Of a DNA stretch of 64,000 bases, positions 26,804 to 36,585 are shown piece by piece. The translations under genes and the position numbers were made by a program. The DNA lies in NCBI GenBank assembly GCA_965223405.1, contig CBDCWO010000006.1:7006001-7070000 (forward strand). Reading direction: 5' to 3'. The first letter of the stretch is position 1; each line of letters begins with the position of its first letter. The stretch comes from CBDCWO01 sp965223405. GTDB lineage: Bacteria > Bacteroidota > Bacteroidia > Chitinophagales > Saprospiraceae. The notes beneath the pieces were generated by a model. It made no database searches. It was given only the letters and a program-made list of their open reading frames with translations, and had not been told where the DNA came from.

Positions 26804-29650
26804 ATGAAATTAGGAGTCAAAATCATAGTCTTAAATATACTCTTATTCTCGGGCCTTCAGAGAGTATATGCACAGCAGGTCAATGCAGATTCCTTGTACC
26901 ACATTTGGCTTGACAAAAATGCCGCTGGAGAAAAACGACTGCACGCCTTCTATTCAAGATTTAATACCACTGCCAGTATCACGCCTGAAGAATTTGCCAA
27001 ATGGGGAGAAGGAGTGGATGAAGCGATCCAAATAGCTGAAACAATTGAAGCAGCGAAATATGTGGGCTTTTTCAACCTATTCAAAGGTGGCATTCTTACC
27101 ATTTATAACCAGGATATTGAGTTGGGTTGTTCGTGCTTTTATAAAGGCCTACAGTTGGCTGAAAAGAATCAAGATTTCTTTATGATATTGGTTGCCATTC
27201 CTTATATATATGAGGCCAATTGTTCAGAACTTCCTAGAAAAAAGCTTATCGATGTTTTAGAACGAATAAAGCCTCAAATTGACCCGCATAAAACGTTCTT
27301 TCACCTTGCTTACGCTAAACTACTAAAGAATGAATACCATGATGGCTATTGCAAACATTTAGCGTTAGCTGTTGAAAATGCAGTTGAAAAAAAGGTCTAC
27401 AACTATGCAATTCTCGCCATGGGTGAAAGAATCACTTCTGGTTGTTTAGCCTATTCTACCGACAAAATGGATGAATTATTGATATCGATTGGTGGCAATG
27501 CTGGAAAACATGAAGAAGCACTAAAAATATTAAGACAACTTTATGGCGAATTGTCTTATAGATTTTACCAAAATAACCAATTCCCGGAAGCTTTGGAGAC
27601 CGCTCAAAAAGTGATTCAGTATTCAGAACAACTACATGTATCGGATAACCTTTACAATGATGCTTTGAATAATGCAGGGGATATCCACAATGAAATTGGG
27701 AATTATAAAGAATCGGAAAAATATCTATTGAAAGCGCTGGAGGTTTCAAGAGATATTGACAACTTAAATTACATAGGAGGTAATTACATAGGACTTTCAA
27801 AATTGTACTTAAATAAAAAGGAAGAGGACTTAGCAGAATCCTATTTAGATTCTGCTATCCACATTATGCGTGATGTCAAAGAATGCGAACCCTGCTTCAG
27901 GCTTGCCAGGATAACCCGGGCCGGTGTAAACAACCTCAAACAGGCATACGGTGTAGCCTTGAGTGAGTTGAATCAGATGAAGTCTGAATATTATGGAGAC
28001 CTTCCACGAAAAGATGACAACAGTAGATTTTATATCGAACTAAGTCGGGCTTATTTGGGACTAAAACAATACCCCAATGCGTTAAGTGCAGCTAACAAAG
28101 GTTTGAGCCATTCGGATATTCGCCTCTCAACCAGTTCAGAACTAAATAATCTATTGTACCAGATTAAAGAAAAGACCGGTGATTATAACGGTGCCCTTCA
28201 AAATTATAAAGCGTATGTAAAGTTGCAGGATTCCTTAGCCATTTTAAGAAATAGTCAGGAAGTCACCCGATTAGAACTGGAAAATCAATTTGCTCAACAA
28301 CGATTAGCAGATAGTCTGCAAGTAGCACAGCAAAAGCTAGAAACTGAATTGGCATTTCAAAAACAGCTAAACAAACAAAAAACAACAAGGAATCTATTGC
28401 TGGTTTTGGGTCTTGCTGCTCTTCTTATGGCCCTTGGTTTATGGTACCGATTGAAATATATAAGAAAAACGCAAAAGATAATCAAGAAGGAAAAAGAAAA
28501 AGCCCAGGCCTCCGAAAGAGCCAAACATCAGTTCCTGGCCAATATGAGTCATGAGATCCGTACCCCTATGAATGCCATCAAGGGCATGACCGATATCCTG
28601 ATACGCCGAAACCCAAAAGAGGACCAAAAAGAATATCTGGATGGGATCAAACAATCCTCCGATTCCTTATTGATCATTATCAATGACATCCTGGACATTT
28701 CCAAAATAGAAGCTGGCAAAATTGAATTGGAGCACGAACCATTTTCCATTAATAATTTGGTCAACGAGGTACACACCATTATGGAGTTTAAAGCTGAAGA
28801 GAAAGGCCTGGAGTTGAATAAGGATATTCCGGATGAAGAACTGTATGTAAAAGGAGATGCTACCCGGTTGAGACAAATACTCATCAATTTAATTGGGAAT
28901 GCCATCAAGTTTACCGAAAAAGGGATGGTCACAACAGCTATTAAATGCGAACAAGAGGGAGAAATGATTCAGGTTCACTTTACCGTTTCTGATACAGGTA
29001 TAGGAATTGATAGGGATAAATTGGAAAAGATATTCGTATCCTTTGAGCAAGCATATAGCGACACTTCCAGAAAGTTTGAAGGAACTGGATTAGGATTAAG
29101 CATTTCTAAAAAATTAGTGGAACTACATAATGGTAAGATTTGGATAAAAAGCCAAAAAGACAAGGGGAGTCAATTTCATTTTACCATTCCTTATGAGATA
29201 GCAGCAACGAGTGTTAAAGAAGTGAAAAAGATAGCTTCTGACAGCAACATTGGAGACCAATTAAAAGGCATCCGGATCTTATTGGTGGAAGACAATCAGT
29301 TTAATGCTGTGGTTGCCCAGGAAGAATTGGAAGATGCTATAAAAGAGATCCATCTTGATGTTGCCGAAAATGGAACTATAGCCGTTGAAAGGCTTAAGTC
29401 AAACGACTATGATGTCGTATTGATGGATGTACAAATGCCTAAAATGAATGGGTACGAAGCCACCAAAGTCATTAGAGCTTTTGAGAATGGGAAAGCCCAT
29501 ATTCCTATCATAGCAATGACAGCCAATGTTCTTAAAGAAGAAGTTGAGGCTTGTTATCAAGCAGGCATGAATGACTTCATTGGTAAACCGTTTGACATAG
29601 AAGAATTGCTAAGTAAAATATTTAATTTAAAGTTTAGAAATCATGGATAA
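26804..29650 (+). CDS. Hybrid sensor kinase: TPR sensor, membrane segment, HisKA, HATPase, receiver
   Basis: A 948-residue protein. A signal peptide (cleaved near VYAQ) is followed by a periplasmic sensor of TPR-like helical repeats (about 200-490, e.g. YNDALNNAGDIHNEIGNY). A coiled coil (about 490-530) and one membrane segment (about 530-548) follow. The kinase core has phosphoacceptor H583 in NMSHEIRTPMNAI, an N box (LINLIGNAIKF), DTGIGID and GTGLGLSISKKL. A C-terminal receiver carries D875 in VLMDVQMPKMNGYEA. An HPt protein is encoded two genes on, so a His-Asp-His relay is likely. The final Asp-bearing regulator next door is broken (29643-29871), so the relay output must be elsewhere or lost. 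The stop codon overlaps the next start (ATGGATAA). Confidence 0.94.
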   Translation: MKLGVKIIVLNILLFSGLQRVYAQQVNADSLYHIWLDKNAAGEKRLHAFYSRFNTTASITPEEFAKWGEGVDEAIQIAETIEAAKYVGFFNLFKGGILTIYNQDIELGCSCFYKGLQLAEKNQDFFMILVAIPYIYEANCSELPRKKLIDVLERIKPQIDPHKTFFHLAYAKLLKNEYHDGYCKHLALAVENAVEKKVYNYAILAMGERITSGCLAYSTDKMDELLISIGGNAGKHEEALKILRQLYGELSYRFYQNNQFPEALETAQKVIQYSEQLHVSDNLYNDALNNAGDIHNEIGNYKESEKYLLKALEVSRDIDNLNYIGGNYIGLSKLYLNKKEEDLAESYLDSAIHIMRDVKECEPCFRLARITRAGVNNLKQAYGVALSELNQMKSEYYGDLPRKDDNSRFYIELSRAYLGLKQYPNALSAANKGLSHSDIRLSTSSELNNLLYQIKEKTGDYNGALQNYKAYVKLQDSLAILRNSQEVTRLELENQFAQQRLADSLQVAQQKLETELAFQKQLNKQKTTRNLLLVLGLAALLMALGLWYRLKYIRKTQKIIKKEKEKAQASERAKHQFLANMSHEIRTPMNAIKGMTDILIRRNPKEDQKEYLDGIKQSSDSLLIIINDILDISKIEAGKIELEHEPFSINNLVNEVHTIMEFKAEEKGLELNKDIPDEELYVKGDATRLRQILINLIGNAIKFTEKGMVTTAIKCEQEGEMIQVHFTVSDTGIGIDRDKLEKIFVSFEQAYSDTSRKFEGTGLGLSISKKLVELHNGKIWIKSQKDKGSQFHFTIPYEIAATSVKEVKKIASDSNIGDQLKGIRILLVEDNQFNAVVAQEELEDAIKEIHLDVAENGTIAVERLKSNDYDVVLMDVQMPKMNGYEATKVIRAFENGKAHIPIIAMTANVLKEEVEACYQAGMNDFIGKPFDIEELLSKIFNLKFRNHG

Positions 29651-29871
29651 CTCAAACCCGACCATTTTTATCGTCGATGATGAACCTTTATTGGCAGAGA
29701 TGCGATCAGATTACTTAAAAGGGCAACAAGGCTATACCTGTAATCATGCTATCCAGTCAAGAAAGTTATGCGACTGCCTCGTAAACCATAATGTATGGTG
29801 CAGTACATTATGTGATTAAAGGGCAAGAAGCCTTTAACGAAATTTTTGACCTGATAAAAGCAAATATATAA
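29643..29871 (+). pseudogene. Broken response regulator receiver
   Basis: The start ATG overlaps the kinase stop. The N-terminus is a good receiver (TIFIVDDEPLLAEMRSDYL), but the frame breaks soon after. The central part with the phosphoacceptor Asp is missing. The end of the domain is read in another frame (MLSSQESYATAS, a TAA stop, then YGAVHYVIKGQEAFNEIFDLIKANI in pieces). So there is an internal deletion, a frameshift and a stop. By position it was the cognate regulator between the hybrid kinase and the HPt gene. Confidence 0.8.
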
Positions 29872-30207
29872 ATGGTCGATTTAAGTTTTTTGAAAAAATT
29901 TACAAAAGGCGATTCAAAAAAAATGAAACGCTATATTTCCCTGTATCTCGATGTCACTCCAAAGACCTTTGAAAAAATGGAATTCAATTTAGAAAATGAA
30001 GATTGGGATCAACTGCGCATTTATGCCCATTCTTTAAAACCACAGGCCGATTTTATGGGGATTTCATCATTGAAAAATGTATTAATCGAAATTGAAGAAG
30101 CCGTAAAAAAGAATAATTTTGATGCCATTAGCAAGCACTTTGATTTAGCCAAGGATATCTCTATTAATTCTGCTTATTTACTTAATGATATTATAAAAGA
30201 ACTATAA
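29872..30207 (+). CDS. Histidine phosphotransfer (HPt) domain protein
   Basis: A 111-residue, all-helical, single-domain protein. The phosphorylatable His lies in YAHSLKPQADFMG, matching the H-x-L-K-x-x-A/S core of HPt domains. It should shuttle phosphate from the hybrid kinase receiver to a downstream regulator. It begins one base after the stop of the broken regulator, so the three genes form one operon. It remains intact although its presumed neighbour regulator is ruined. Confidence 0.85.
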   Translation: MVDLSFLKKFTKGDSKKMKRYISLYLDVTPKTFEKMEFNLENEDWDQLRIYAHSLKPQADFMGISSLKNVLIEIEEAVKKNNFDAISKHFDLAKDISINSAYLLNDIIKEL

Positions 30208-30766
30208 GAACAATTTTCATTGGATTCCCATTTTACGGATTTTCAGAAAGCCTAATTTGGAATTCACTGGAATCCACTAGTGAGATACTTTCTTGATGGT
30301 CGAAAAGCTGCTTTTTCCTTCCTCCTCAAAAAAAGCAGCATGTTATCATTCCTCCAACTCCCATAGGCTGGGAGGCAGTGCTAAAGACCGGCTCATTAAA
30401 TATACCCAAGAAAAGTGTTGCTTCGCCGTAGCTAGCGCCTCGTCCGACGCCAAAGGCTTTGGCCGACGGCTGTCCGCCGTCGGCAGACGAAGTCGCCTTG
30501 CGCCTCCGCTAAAGCTACTGCGGCACGCGGATGGCGCACAAAGTCCGCTGAGTAGCTTCGGCGCTCGCGGATGGATCGAGAAAAAGTTGATATATTGAGA
30601 TCTGCCTGAGCCAGTCAGGATCAATGGTATGCAAATCAATTAACAATTTGTTTTTAAATCACTTCTAAATATAATTCACTAATTTCCCCCATCATTTTGA
30701 AAATCAAGGACCAATAAAAAAATAATAAAAAGTATATTTTAGCGGTTCACAGCAGTAATATATAGA
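30208..30766. other. Intergenic region with GC-rich palindromic island
   Basis: Most of this gap is AT-rich, but about 30418-30575 is far richer in G+C than anything around it. It holds a perfect 9-bp stem GCCGACGGC/GCCGTCGGC (30462-30470 and 30476-30484, 5-nt loop). ORFs on both strands across it show no protein features. Part of the stem region (CTGTCCGCCG, complement CGGCGGACAG) recurs at 18421-18430. The island is best read as a dispersed palindromic repeat or foreign insertion. Confidence 0.55.
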
Positions 30767-31816
30767 TTGAAGCCTAAATTTATTAATTGGTATACCTACA
30801 CCGGACAATACTTAAATATTCGTCTGGCGATTATTTTATTCGCTTCCGAGATTATTTTAGCGATCATTGGTTACATGCTTTTGGAAGATTATTCGGTGGG
30901 AGAAGCCATTTACATGACCATCATTACCATTTCAACGGTTGGATATGGTGAAGTTCGTGAACTTTCGGATGCGGGGCGCTATTTTACTACCGGTCTTATA
31001 ATGTTTAATTTTGGTATTTTTGCCTACGCTGTTTCAGCTTTTACCAGCTTTGTAGTTTACGGTGAATTTTTCAAGTCTATGCATGCTAACGTAATTCAAA
31101 AAGAAATTTCCAAATTAAAAAGCCATATCATAATTTGTGGTTTTGGCCGGTACGGAAGTGAAATCGTCCATAACTTTCTCAACCATAAAGTGGAATTTGT
31201 GGTTATCGAAAATGATCATGATGCGATTGAGCAAATTCAAAAAAGTAAAGAGCGCATACTTTACATCGAAGATGATGCCACGCATGATGAAGCATTAATC
31301 AAGGCCGGAGTGAAGGAAGCCAAAGCATTGATTACGGCTTTGCCAGAAGATTCAGACAATTTACTAATCGCGCTGACAGTCCGTCAATTAAATCCTGATA
31401 TCAACATCATCAGTAGAGCAAAACATCATAAGACAGTTAAAAAACTGGAAACCGCCGGTGCGAGTCATGTGATCATGCCGGAACAAATAGGTGGATTTTA
31501 CATGGCGACACTGGTTAACAAACCAGATGCCGTTGAATTCTTTTCTTTTGTAACCAATCAGTACGAATCCGATATGGGATTTGAAGAACTTACGTATTCC
31601 CATCTCCCTCCCCCATTTAGAAATTATACTTTAAGAGATTTACAAATCCGAGAAAAAACGGGTGCTAATGTTATCGGGTTAAAAAAACCCGAGGGCGGTT
31701 ATAGCGTTAACCCTGGACCCGAAACCAAAATCACTGAAAATTCCAGTTATATTGTACTCGGCAATTCTCGTCAGTTGGAATCACTGCGTCAATACATCAA
31801 GAGTTTAGGTAAATGA
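30767..31816 (+). CDS. Potassium channel with TrkA-type RCK domain
   Basis: A 349-residue Kch-like two-helix channel subunit. Two transmembrane segments (about 20-38 and 72-95) flank the pore helix and selectivity filter TVGYG (57-61). A cytoplasmic RCK/TrkA-N domain follows, with nucleotide-binding GFGRYG near 123 and acidic VVIENDHD, then a TrkA-C domain (about 255-345). It moves K+ across the inner membrane under control of a bound nucleotide or ion. Translation appears to start at TTG 30767; the next in-frame Met lies inside the first membrane region, so the TTG start is preferred. Monocistronic. Confidence 0.92.
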   Translation: MKPKFINWYTYTGQYLNIRLAIILFASEIILAIIGYMLLEDYSVGEAIYMTIITISTVGYGEVRELSDAGRYFTTGLIMFNFGIFAYAVSAFTSFVVYGEFFKSMHANVIQKEISKLKSHIIICGFGRYGSEIVHNFLNHKVEFVVIENDHDAIEQIQKSKERILYIEDDATHDEALIKAGVKEAKALITALPEDSDNLLIALTVRQLNPDINIISRAKHHKTVKKLETAGASHVIMPEQIGGFYMATLVNKPDAVEFFSFVTNQYESDMGFEELTYSHLPPPFRNYTLRDLQIREKTGANVIGLKKPEGGYSVNPGPETKITENSSYIVLGNSRQLESLRQYIKSLGK

Positions 31817-31922
31817 AATAAATTTATAGCATCCTGATCAGAGTGTCTAATCGATTCACGTATATGTGACCTGATACAGTGTTTGGTTTACAGTTTTCAT
31901 AGATGCAAATGCAAAATCAATT

Positions 31923-32453
31923 ATGGAAATTACTTTTCATGAAGGAAGGCAAATAGATTTAAAATCCATTGCGGGATTGCACGCCCGCAGTTGGCAAAAG
32001 TTTTATCGTGGAGCCCTAAGCGATACCTATTTAAATGAAAAAGTTCATGAGGATCGATTAAACGTCTGGGCCAAAAGGTTGACAACTCCCTCCGTCAATC
32101 AGAAAGTATTCGTTGCTAAATCAAATGGAACGTTGGTAGGATTTATCTGTATTTTTAAATCTCACGATCCCAAGTGGGGGGCATTGATTGACAATTTGCA
32201 CATAGACCCCAATTGGCAGCGCAAAGGTCTAGGAGCGCAATTGATGAAAATGGCCTTTAAGTGGGTAGCTGACCAGAATCCAACCTCAAAATTTTACCTG
32301 TGGGTGTTGGCCGATAATCAAAGAGCTATTTCTTTTTATAAAACCTGCGGTGGTATCCTCAGGGACACTAAAAAACTTGATGATTTGGGTGGCCAATCTT
32401 GTGAGGCAGTCCGAGTTACATGGACAAACCATAAAGAACTTGTTCAAGTCTAG
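31923..32453 (+). CDS. GNAT-family N-acetyltransferase
   Basis: A 176-residue acetyl-CoA-dependent acetyltransferase. The acetyl-CoA pyrophosphate loop is seen in QRKGLGAQLMKMAFKW, preceded by the usual beta strand (IDNLHIDPNW) and followed by FYLWVLADNQRAISFYKTCGG, the motif B region of GNAT proteins. The acceptor substrate cannot be predicted. It stands alone on the plus strand. Confidence 0.88.
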   Translation: MEITFHEGRQIDLKSIAGLHARSWQKFYRGALSDTYLNEKVHEDRLNVWAKRLTTPSVNQKVFVAKSNGTLVGFICIFKSHDPKWGALIDNLHIDPNWQRKGLGAQLMKMAFKWVADQNPTSKFYLWVLADNQRAISFYKTCGGILRDTKKLDDLGGQSCEAVRVTWTNHKELVQV

Positions 32454-32692
32454 GCATCCTAAACAAAAGGTATTTATAAGCAAAAGGCTTTGCTAGCTTG
32501 GAAATTGAAGTCGATTCTGAAGAGAAATTAAGCGCATGATAACTATTTCGAACACACTTATAGGGAAGTCAAGTAAATTAAGCTTTGGACAATTTGAATT
32601 TTTCCATATGGATCACCGATAATTGCCAGCTACCGACTCCATTCCTTAAAGCTATTTGATCGCTTAAATAGGTTTCCAATCCAGGAGCAGCA

Positions 32693-33136
32693 TTAATTTC
32701 CAGACCTTCTTCCTCCCCTCTGAGCTCTGCGTTCAGCGAGGATCTTTTCATATTTTTCAAATTGATCTTCGCTCAATATCTCTTTGATTTCTGCATTTTG
32801 TGCATCCCTTATTTTACCCATTTTTTCACGCATAATGGTAAAATCCCCAGCTGCATCTTCTCTGGCCGTCCTCATCTGACCACGGTACTTACTTTGAATC
32901 TCCTGAAACTTTTCCTTTTGCTCCTCATTCATTTCCAAAGCAGCAAATAATTCATCCAAATTGGCGACGCCTCTCCCACCCCTTTGTCTTTCCACATTCG
33001 CTTGAGTTTCTTCTTGGACCGGTTCTTCCTGAACAGCCGTATCCGTTTTGGTAGATTTTTGGGAACTACTGCATTGAGCAAAAGTCAATAGCATTCCGCA
33101 TAACAAGAAATTGCCTAAAAATTTGTAAAAAGTCAT
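32693..33136 (-). CDS. Spy/CpxP-like small periplasmic lipoprotein
   Basis: A 147-residue protein with a lipoprotein signal (TFAQC) and a Glu/Gln-rich linker. A helical domain (about 58-145) holds LTxxQ-like repeats (LEMNEEQKEKFQEI and LSEDQFEKYEKIL), as in Spy/CpxP envelope-stress chaperones. The C-terminus is Arg/Gly-rich (RRAQRGGRRSGN). It probably senses or buffers misfolded envelope proteins or metals, as in the family. It is a single gene on the minus strand. Confidence 0.65.
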   Translation of the reverse strand: MTFYKFLGNFLLCGMLLTFAQCSSSQKSTKTDTAVQEEPVQEETQANVERQRGGRGVANLDELFAALEMNEEQKEKFQEIQSKYRGQMRTAREDAAGDFTIMREKMGKIRDAQNAEIKEILSEDQFEKYEKILAERRAQRGGRRSGN

Positions 33137-33243
33137 TTTTGATCATTTTTGAATCCTCAGTATTGGTTGTTAGACAATGAAAGATCACCAAATATTCCTA
33201 TGGTTTGCTTATTTTAGTATTTATTCTTCCTATACCTTCATTT

Positions 33244-34023
33244 ATGAGAACTAAATTAGCTTGGTTCCTCGATATAATCATCGTGGTTACCTTGATCCTC
33301 ATCTTTTTCAGCTGTGCAAATGACACGGCAACATTAAAATTGGAAAACGTGGGAGAAAAACAACTATCCATTGATCTCACACCATCCAGTTTTTTACCTA
33401 TACTCTTGTATTCCGAATTTGTTCAGAATATGGAGTTAGTTCAATTAGAAACTCATGAACCGGGCTTAATAACTTCTTTGAATTTCATTGACCTGAATAC
33501 CGATCGATTTACGGTTTTGAATGAGGAACAAACCTGGCATCAATTTGATATAAGAGGTAACTATTTAAGTTCCTCCAATGTGAACTCTGACGACTTGGAT
33601 CCGGATGTTTTGAAGAAAAGGGTTGATTATCTAAAAGACAAACTAAAATTATTCGCATATCGCGTCAAGGATGATGGGAGCACCCAGACAGATATCCAGG
33701 TTGAAAAATTGTATGAGAATGAAATCCTGATATTTATCAAATTTGGATGGGAGCAAGAGAACTACTTTGTACTCCATATAAAGCCAACTACCAAAACATT
33801 TTGGACACATAGATTACATGACGACCTTTATGATCTTGACAGTGAAATATTAGGGATTACAACAAACCATTTAATCGGGATTGTAAATCCATATCTGAAC
33901 AACCTGAATTTCGATTCGACAAAAATGGACCTCCTGATTTACCGTCGTAATTTGCCAATAAAAGGCATTCTAAATCCCACCATAGCCTTATTTGAAATTA
34001 AAGACCCATTCCATTTGAATTGA
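33244..34023 (+). CDS. Six-bladed beta-propeller-like lipoprotein, short form
   Basis: A 259-residue protein when started at ATG 33244, which yields a clean lipoprotein signal (LIFFSC). An upstream in-frame start at 33205 would put 13 residues in front of it. The phrase MELVQLETHEPGLITSL, followed by FTVLNEEQTWHQFDIRGNYL, resembles the first blade of Bacteroidota 6-bladed-propeller lipoproteins (DUF5128-like). Those are usually 350-400 residues, so this one is short at the C-terminus or a divergent member. Function is unknown. It ends 2 bp before the convergent aminotransferase gene. Confidence 0.6.
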   Translation: MRTKLAWFLDIIIVVTLILIFFSCANDTATLKLENVGEKQLSIDLTPSSFLPILLYSEFVQNMELVQLETHEPGLITSLNFIDLNTDRFTVLNEEQTWHQFDIRGNYLSSSNVNSDDLDPDVLKKRVDYLKDKLKLFAYRVKDDGSTQTDIQVEKLYENEILIFIKFGWEQENYFVLHIKPTTKTFWTHRLHDDLYDLDSEILGITTNHLIGIVNPYLNNLNFDSTKMDLLIYRRNLPIKGILNPTIALFEIKDPFHLN

Positions 34024-34025
34024 AG

Positions 34026-35231
34026 CTACACCTGTATTCTACCAGGATATTGTTGCAGAGCAATGCTTAAACACTCCATGGCCTTGGCCAGATCGTGTTG
34101 ATTGATAACGTACGCCAATCTAATTTCCTGCATACCTCTTCCCGGTGTCATGTAGAAGGCAAATCCCGGGGAAACCATCAAGGTTGCACCCTGATGAGTG
34201 AAATCACACAGCAACCATTTACAAAAATTCATGCTGTCATCGATCGGTAAACCGGCAAAACAGTAAAATGCACCTTCGGGTAGGTAACTCGTGACTCCAT
34301 CCATGTTTTCTAGTGCCCTATGCACGACATTTCTTCTTTCCCGATATTCATTGGCTACCCCATCCAGATAACTATCTTCTTCTTCCAATGCCAATTCCGC
34401 AAAAGTCTGTTCCCAAAACGGATTGCTTAATCTAAGCTTAGCCAATCGGGTAATGCTATTTTTTATAGCTTGGTTACGAGTTACTACGGTACCAATTCGC
34501 GCTCCGCAAGCACTGAATCGTTTGGAAATGGAGTCGATAAGAATGATATTTTCATCCAATCCTGGTTCACTATAGACCGGATAGTAGGGAAGATCAAAGC
34601 TAAATTCCCGATATACTTCATCAGTCAATAGAAATAAGCTGCGTTCTTTTACCCATTTAGCCAGAGATTTTAGTTCATCCCGGTGGTATACTGTTCCGGT
34701 AGGATTGTTGGGGTTGGTAATAAGTACCCCTTTTACCTTAGGGGAATATAAATGATCGATCTCGGCAATCGGAGGTAAGTGAAAACCATCTTTTATACTG
34801 CAGGTAATGGGTTTTAGTATTACCCCGGTCATTTGTGCAAAGCCCAGATAATTAGCGTAAAAAGGTTCCGGAACTAGAATTTCATCGCCAGGGTCAAAAG
34901 CGGCCAACATCGTAAAGTAAATTCCTTCGGATCCACCCTGAGTGATCATGATGTCATCAACCTCAATGGGCATTTGAAATTTTTGGTAATACCGCGCAAA
35001 TTTCTCCCGCAAGGTCAGGATACCGATTCCAGGCGTATATGGCAATAATTTGGGAGTGGGAAATCCAGATATCATCTCAATGGCTTTTTGTGGGGAAAGG
35101 ATATCCGGTTGGCCAATATTCAAGCGGTAGACTTTAGTACCATTTGTCTCTGCTTCATGGGCATAAGGCAGCAACATTCTGAAGGGAGATTCAGGAAAAG
35201 TTCTACCGCGTTGTGAGCTTTGCAGCATCAT
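34026..35231 (-). CDS. Class I/II pyridoxal-phosphate aminotransferase (aspartate aminotransferase-like)
   Basis: A fold-type I PLP enzyme of about 400 residues. The cofactor Lys lies in IDSISKRFSACGARIG. Other family marks are PYTPGIGILTLREKFA, ITQGGSEGIYFT, ITNPNNPTGTVY, LLTDEVYREF and the C-terminal Arg in EIRLAY. It transfers amino groups between amino acids and 2-oxo acids; the exact substrate is uncertain. The frame is open to 35291, but those 20 extra residues look like non-coding read-through. Start at the Met pair just before LQSSQRGRTFPESPFR is preferred. Cytoplasmic and monocistronic. Confidence 0.9.
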   Translation of the reverse strand: MMLQSSQRGRTFPESPFRMLLPYAHEAETNGTKVYRLNIGQPDILSPQKAIEMISGFPTPKLLPYTPGIGILTLREKFARYYQKFQMPIEVDDIMITQGGSEGIYFTMLAAFDPGDEILVPEPFYANYLGFAQMTGVILKPITCSIKDGFHLPPIAEIDHLYSPKVKGVLITNPNNPTGTVYHRDELKSLAKWVKERSLFLLTDEVYREFSFDLPYYPVYSEPGLDENIILIDSISKRFSACGARIGTVVTRNQAIKNSITRLAKLRLSNPFWEQTFAELALEEEDSYLDGVANEYRERRNVVHRALENMDGVTSYLPEGAFYCFAGLPIDDSMNFCKWLLCDFTHQGATLMVSPGFAFYMTPGRGMQEIRLAYVINQHDLAKAMECLSIALQQYPGRIQV

Positions 35232-35512
35232 AATTTTTTTTAGACCGGCAAAAATAGTAATTGAAAGGATGCCGTGAACGAAAATCACCATTTTTATCTA
35301 CGAAAATCTAGATAATATGGGTTTGGGATATGTATCAGCTAGCAAGCTTTACCTAGAATGCCAATTTGGTAATTGTTATCGGTACAGAAACTCCACTTTC
35401 CACTTCCCCACCCGATCATGAATAACAAATTCATAGTACAAAACGGCCAAAATTGAACAGCAAAGAGACATTTTCAGAATGTCCTGCGTTTTGACATCAA
35501 AGCATCGCTTAA

Positions 35513-36316
35513 ATGAAATTTGGCAAGTATATACCAAATAATTTGTTGCAAAACTATATTGATCACATGTGGATCCTAAAACTGGATCAGAACGAGGAGA
35601 TGACCAGAGAAAGGTTTATGCCAGATAGCCGCTTTGAACTGATTATTGATTTAAAAGGCGGTTTCCAAAGGTTTAGTAAAGATCAATCAGTAGAGTTTGA
35701 GCCATATGCCTTTATTTGTGGGTTGTTCACGGAACACGTTTTTTTATCACCACTCCCGGAAACCTGCAGACTGGGTATTGTCTTTAAGCCGGGTAAAATT
35801 TGTCATTTTCTCAATGACCGGACCAATCATTTGGGTGAATATACTGCATTGACTGATCTCTTTGGCCTCAATGCGGTCAATTTGGTAGAACAAATATTCG
35901 AAACCAAGAATCACCAGGAGAAATTTAAGATTTTGGAGAACTTCTTAATGAAAAATATTAAGGAAGATGATCGCAGATATGCAGCCATCGATTTTGCCAT
36001 TCAACACATTTTACAAAACGATTATACCATAAAAATTAGAGACTTGGCCAAAGTATGTTGTATGAGTGAGCGAAATTTTCGTAGAGTATTTTGTGAGATT
36101 ACAGGCCTATCACCGCGGTTGTTCATAAAAATCATCAAAATCGGTCAAATAACGAAACTCCTTAGGTCCGATAAATCTAATAGTTTTGTGGAAACAGCAT
36201 ATCGTTTTGGATTCCATGATCCGTCTCATTTTCACCGTAGATTTATCGAAATAGCTGGTATCACTCCTTCCAAATACTGCTCTGAGGAAAACAGGCTTAG
36301 TAAAATGATTTATTAG
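35513..36316 (+). CDS. AraC-family transcriptional regulator
   Basis: A 267-residue protein with an N-terminal effector-type domain (about 1-150, DUF6597-like, beginning KYIPNNLLQNYIDHMW). The C-terminal AraC double helix-turn-helix (about 165-255) has the hallmark FGFHDPSHFHRRFIEIAGITPSKY. Ligand and targets are unknown. The last ~145 bp recur as a displaced gene tail at 38162-38312. The neighbours on the right are a lipoprotein and an outer-membrane barrel on the other strand. Confidence 0.9.
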   Translation: MKFGKYIPNNLLQNYIDHMWILKLDQNEEMTRERFMPDSRFELIIDLKGGFQRFSKDQSVEFEPYAFICGLFTEHVFLSPLPETCRLGIVFKPGKICHFLNDRTNHLGEYTALTDLFGLNAVNLVEQIFETKNHQEKFKILENFLMKNIKEDDRRYAAIDFAIQHILQNDYTIKIRDLAKVCCMSERNFRRVFCEITGLSPRLFIKIIKIGQITKLLRSDKSNSFVETAYRFGFHDPSHFHRRFIEIAGITPSKYCSEENRLSKMIY

Positions 36317-36585
36317 TCAATTAGTAATCAAGCTGATCATGAAATGGAGCCGACTCAGTCCTCATCCAGAAAGTAGACCACAACTTTCAATTGGAATCTC
36401 TCACCCCGGCTAATTAAATCAATATAAGATTACCACAGAAAGTCTTTTAACAAAATTGAGAATATAATAATTTCAGACTTATATTTCAGTCCATGTAAGA
36501 CTCAGGCGAACTTGACTGCATCCCCATAGATCATCATTCGTTTACCTAGTTTTCGAGCCACCTCCAGAGCCTTAGATGTAGATCG

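Noticed and set aside
30293..30639. Overlapping ORFs of about 100 codons on both strands across the GC-rich island
   Set aside because: They exist only because GC-rich DNA has few stops; the sequences are low-complexity and lack any domain or credible start.
32578..32760. Minus-strand ORF overlapping the end of the Spy-like gene
   Set aside because: It is in another frame, overlaps the coding end and has no recognisable domain or start context.
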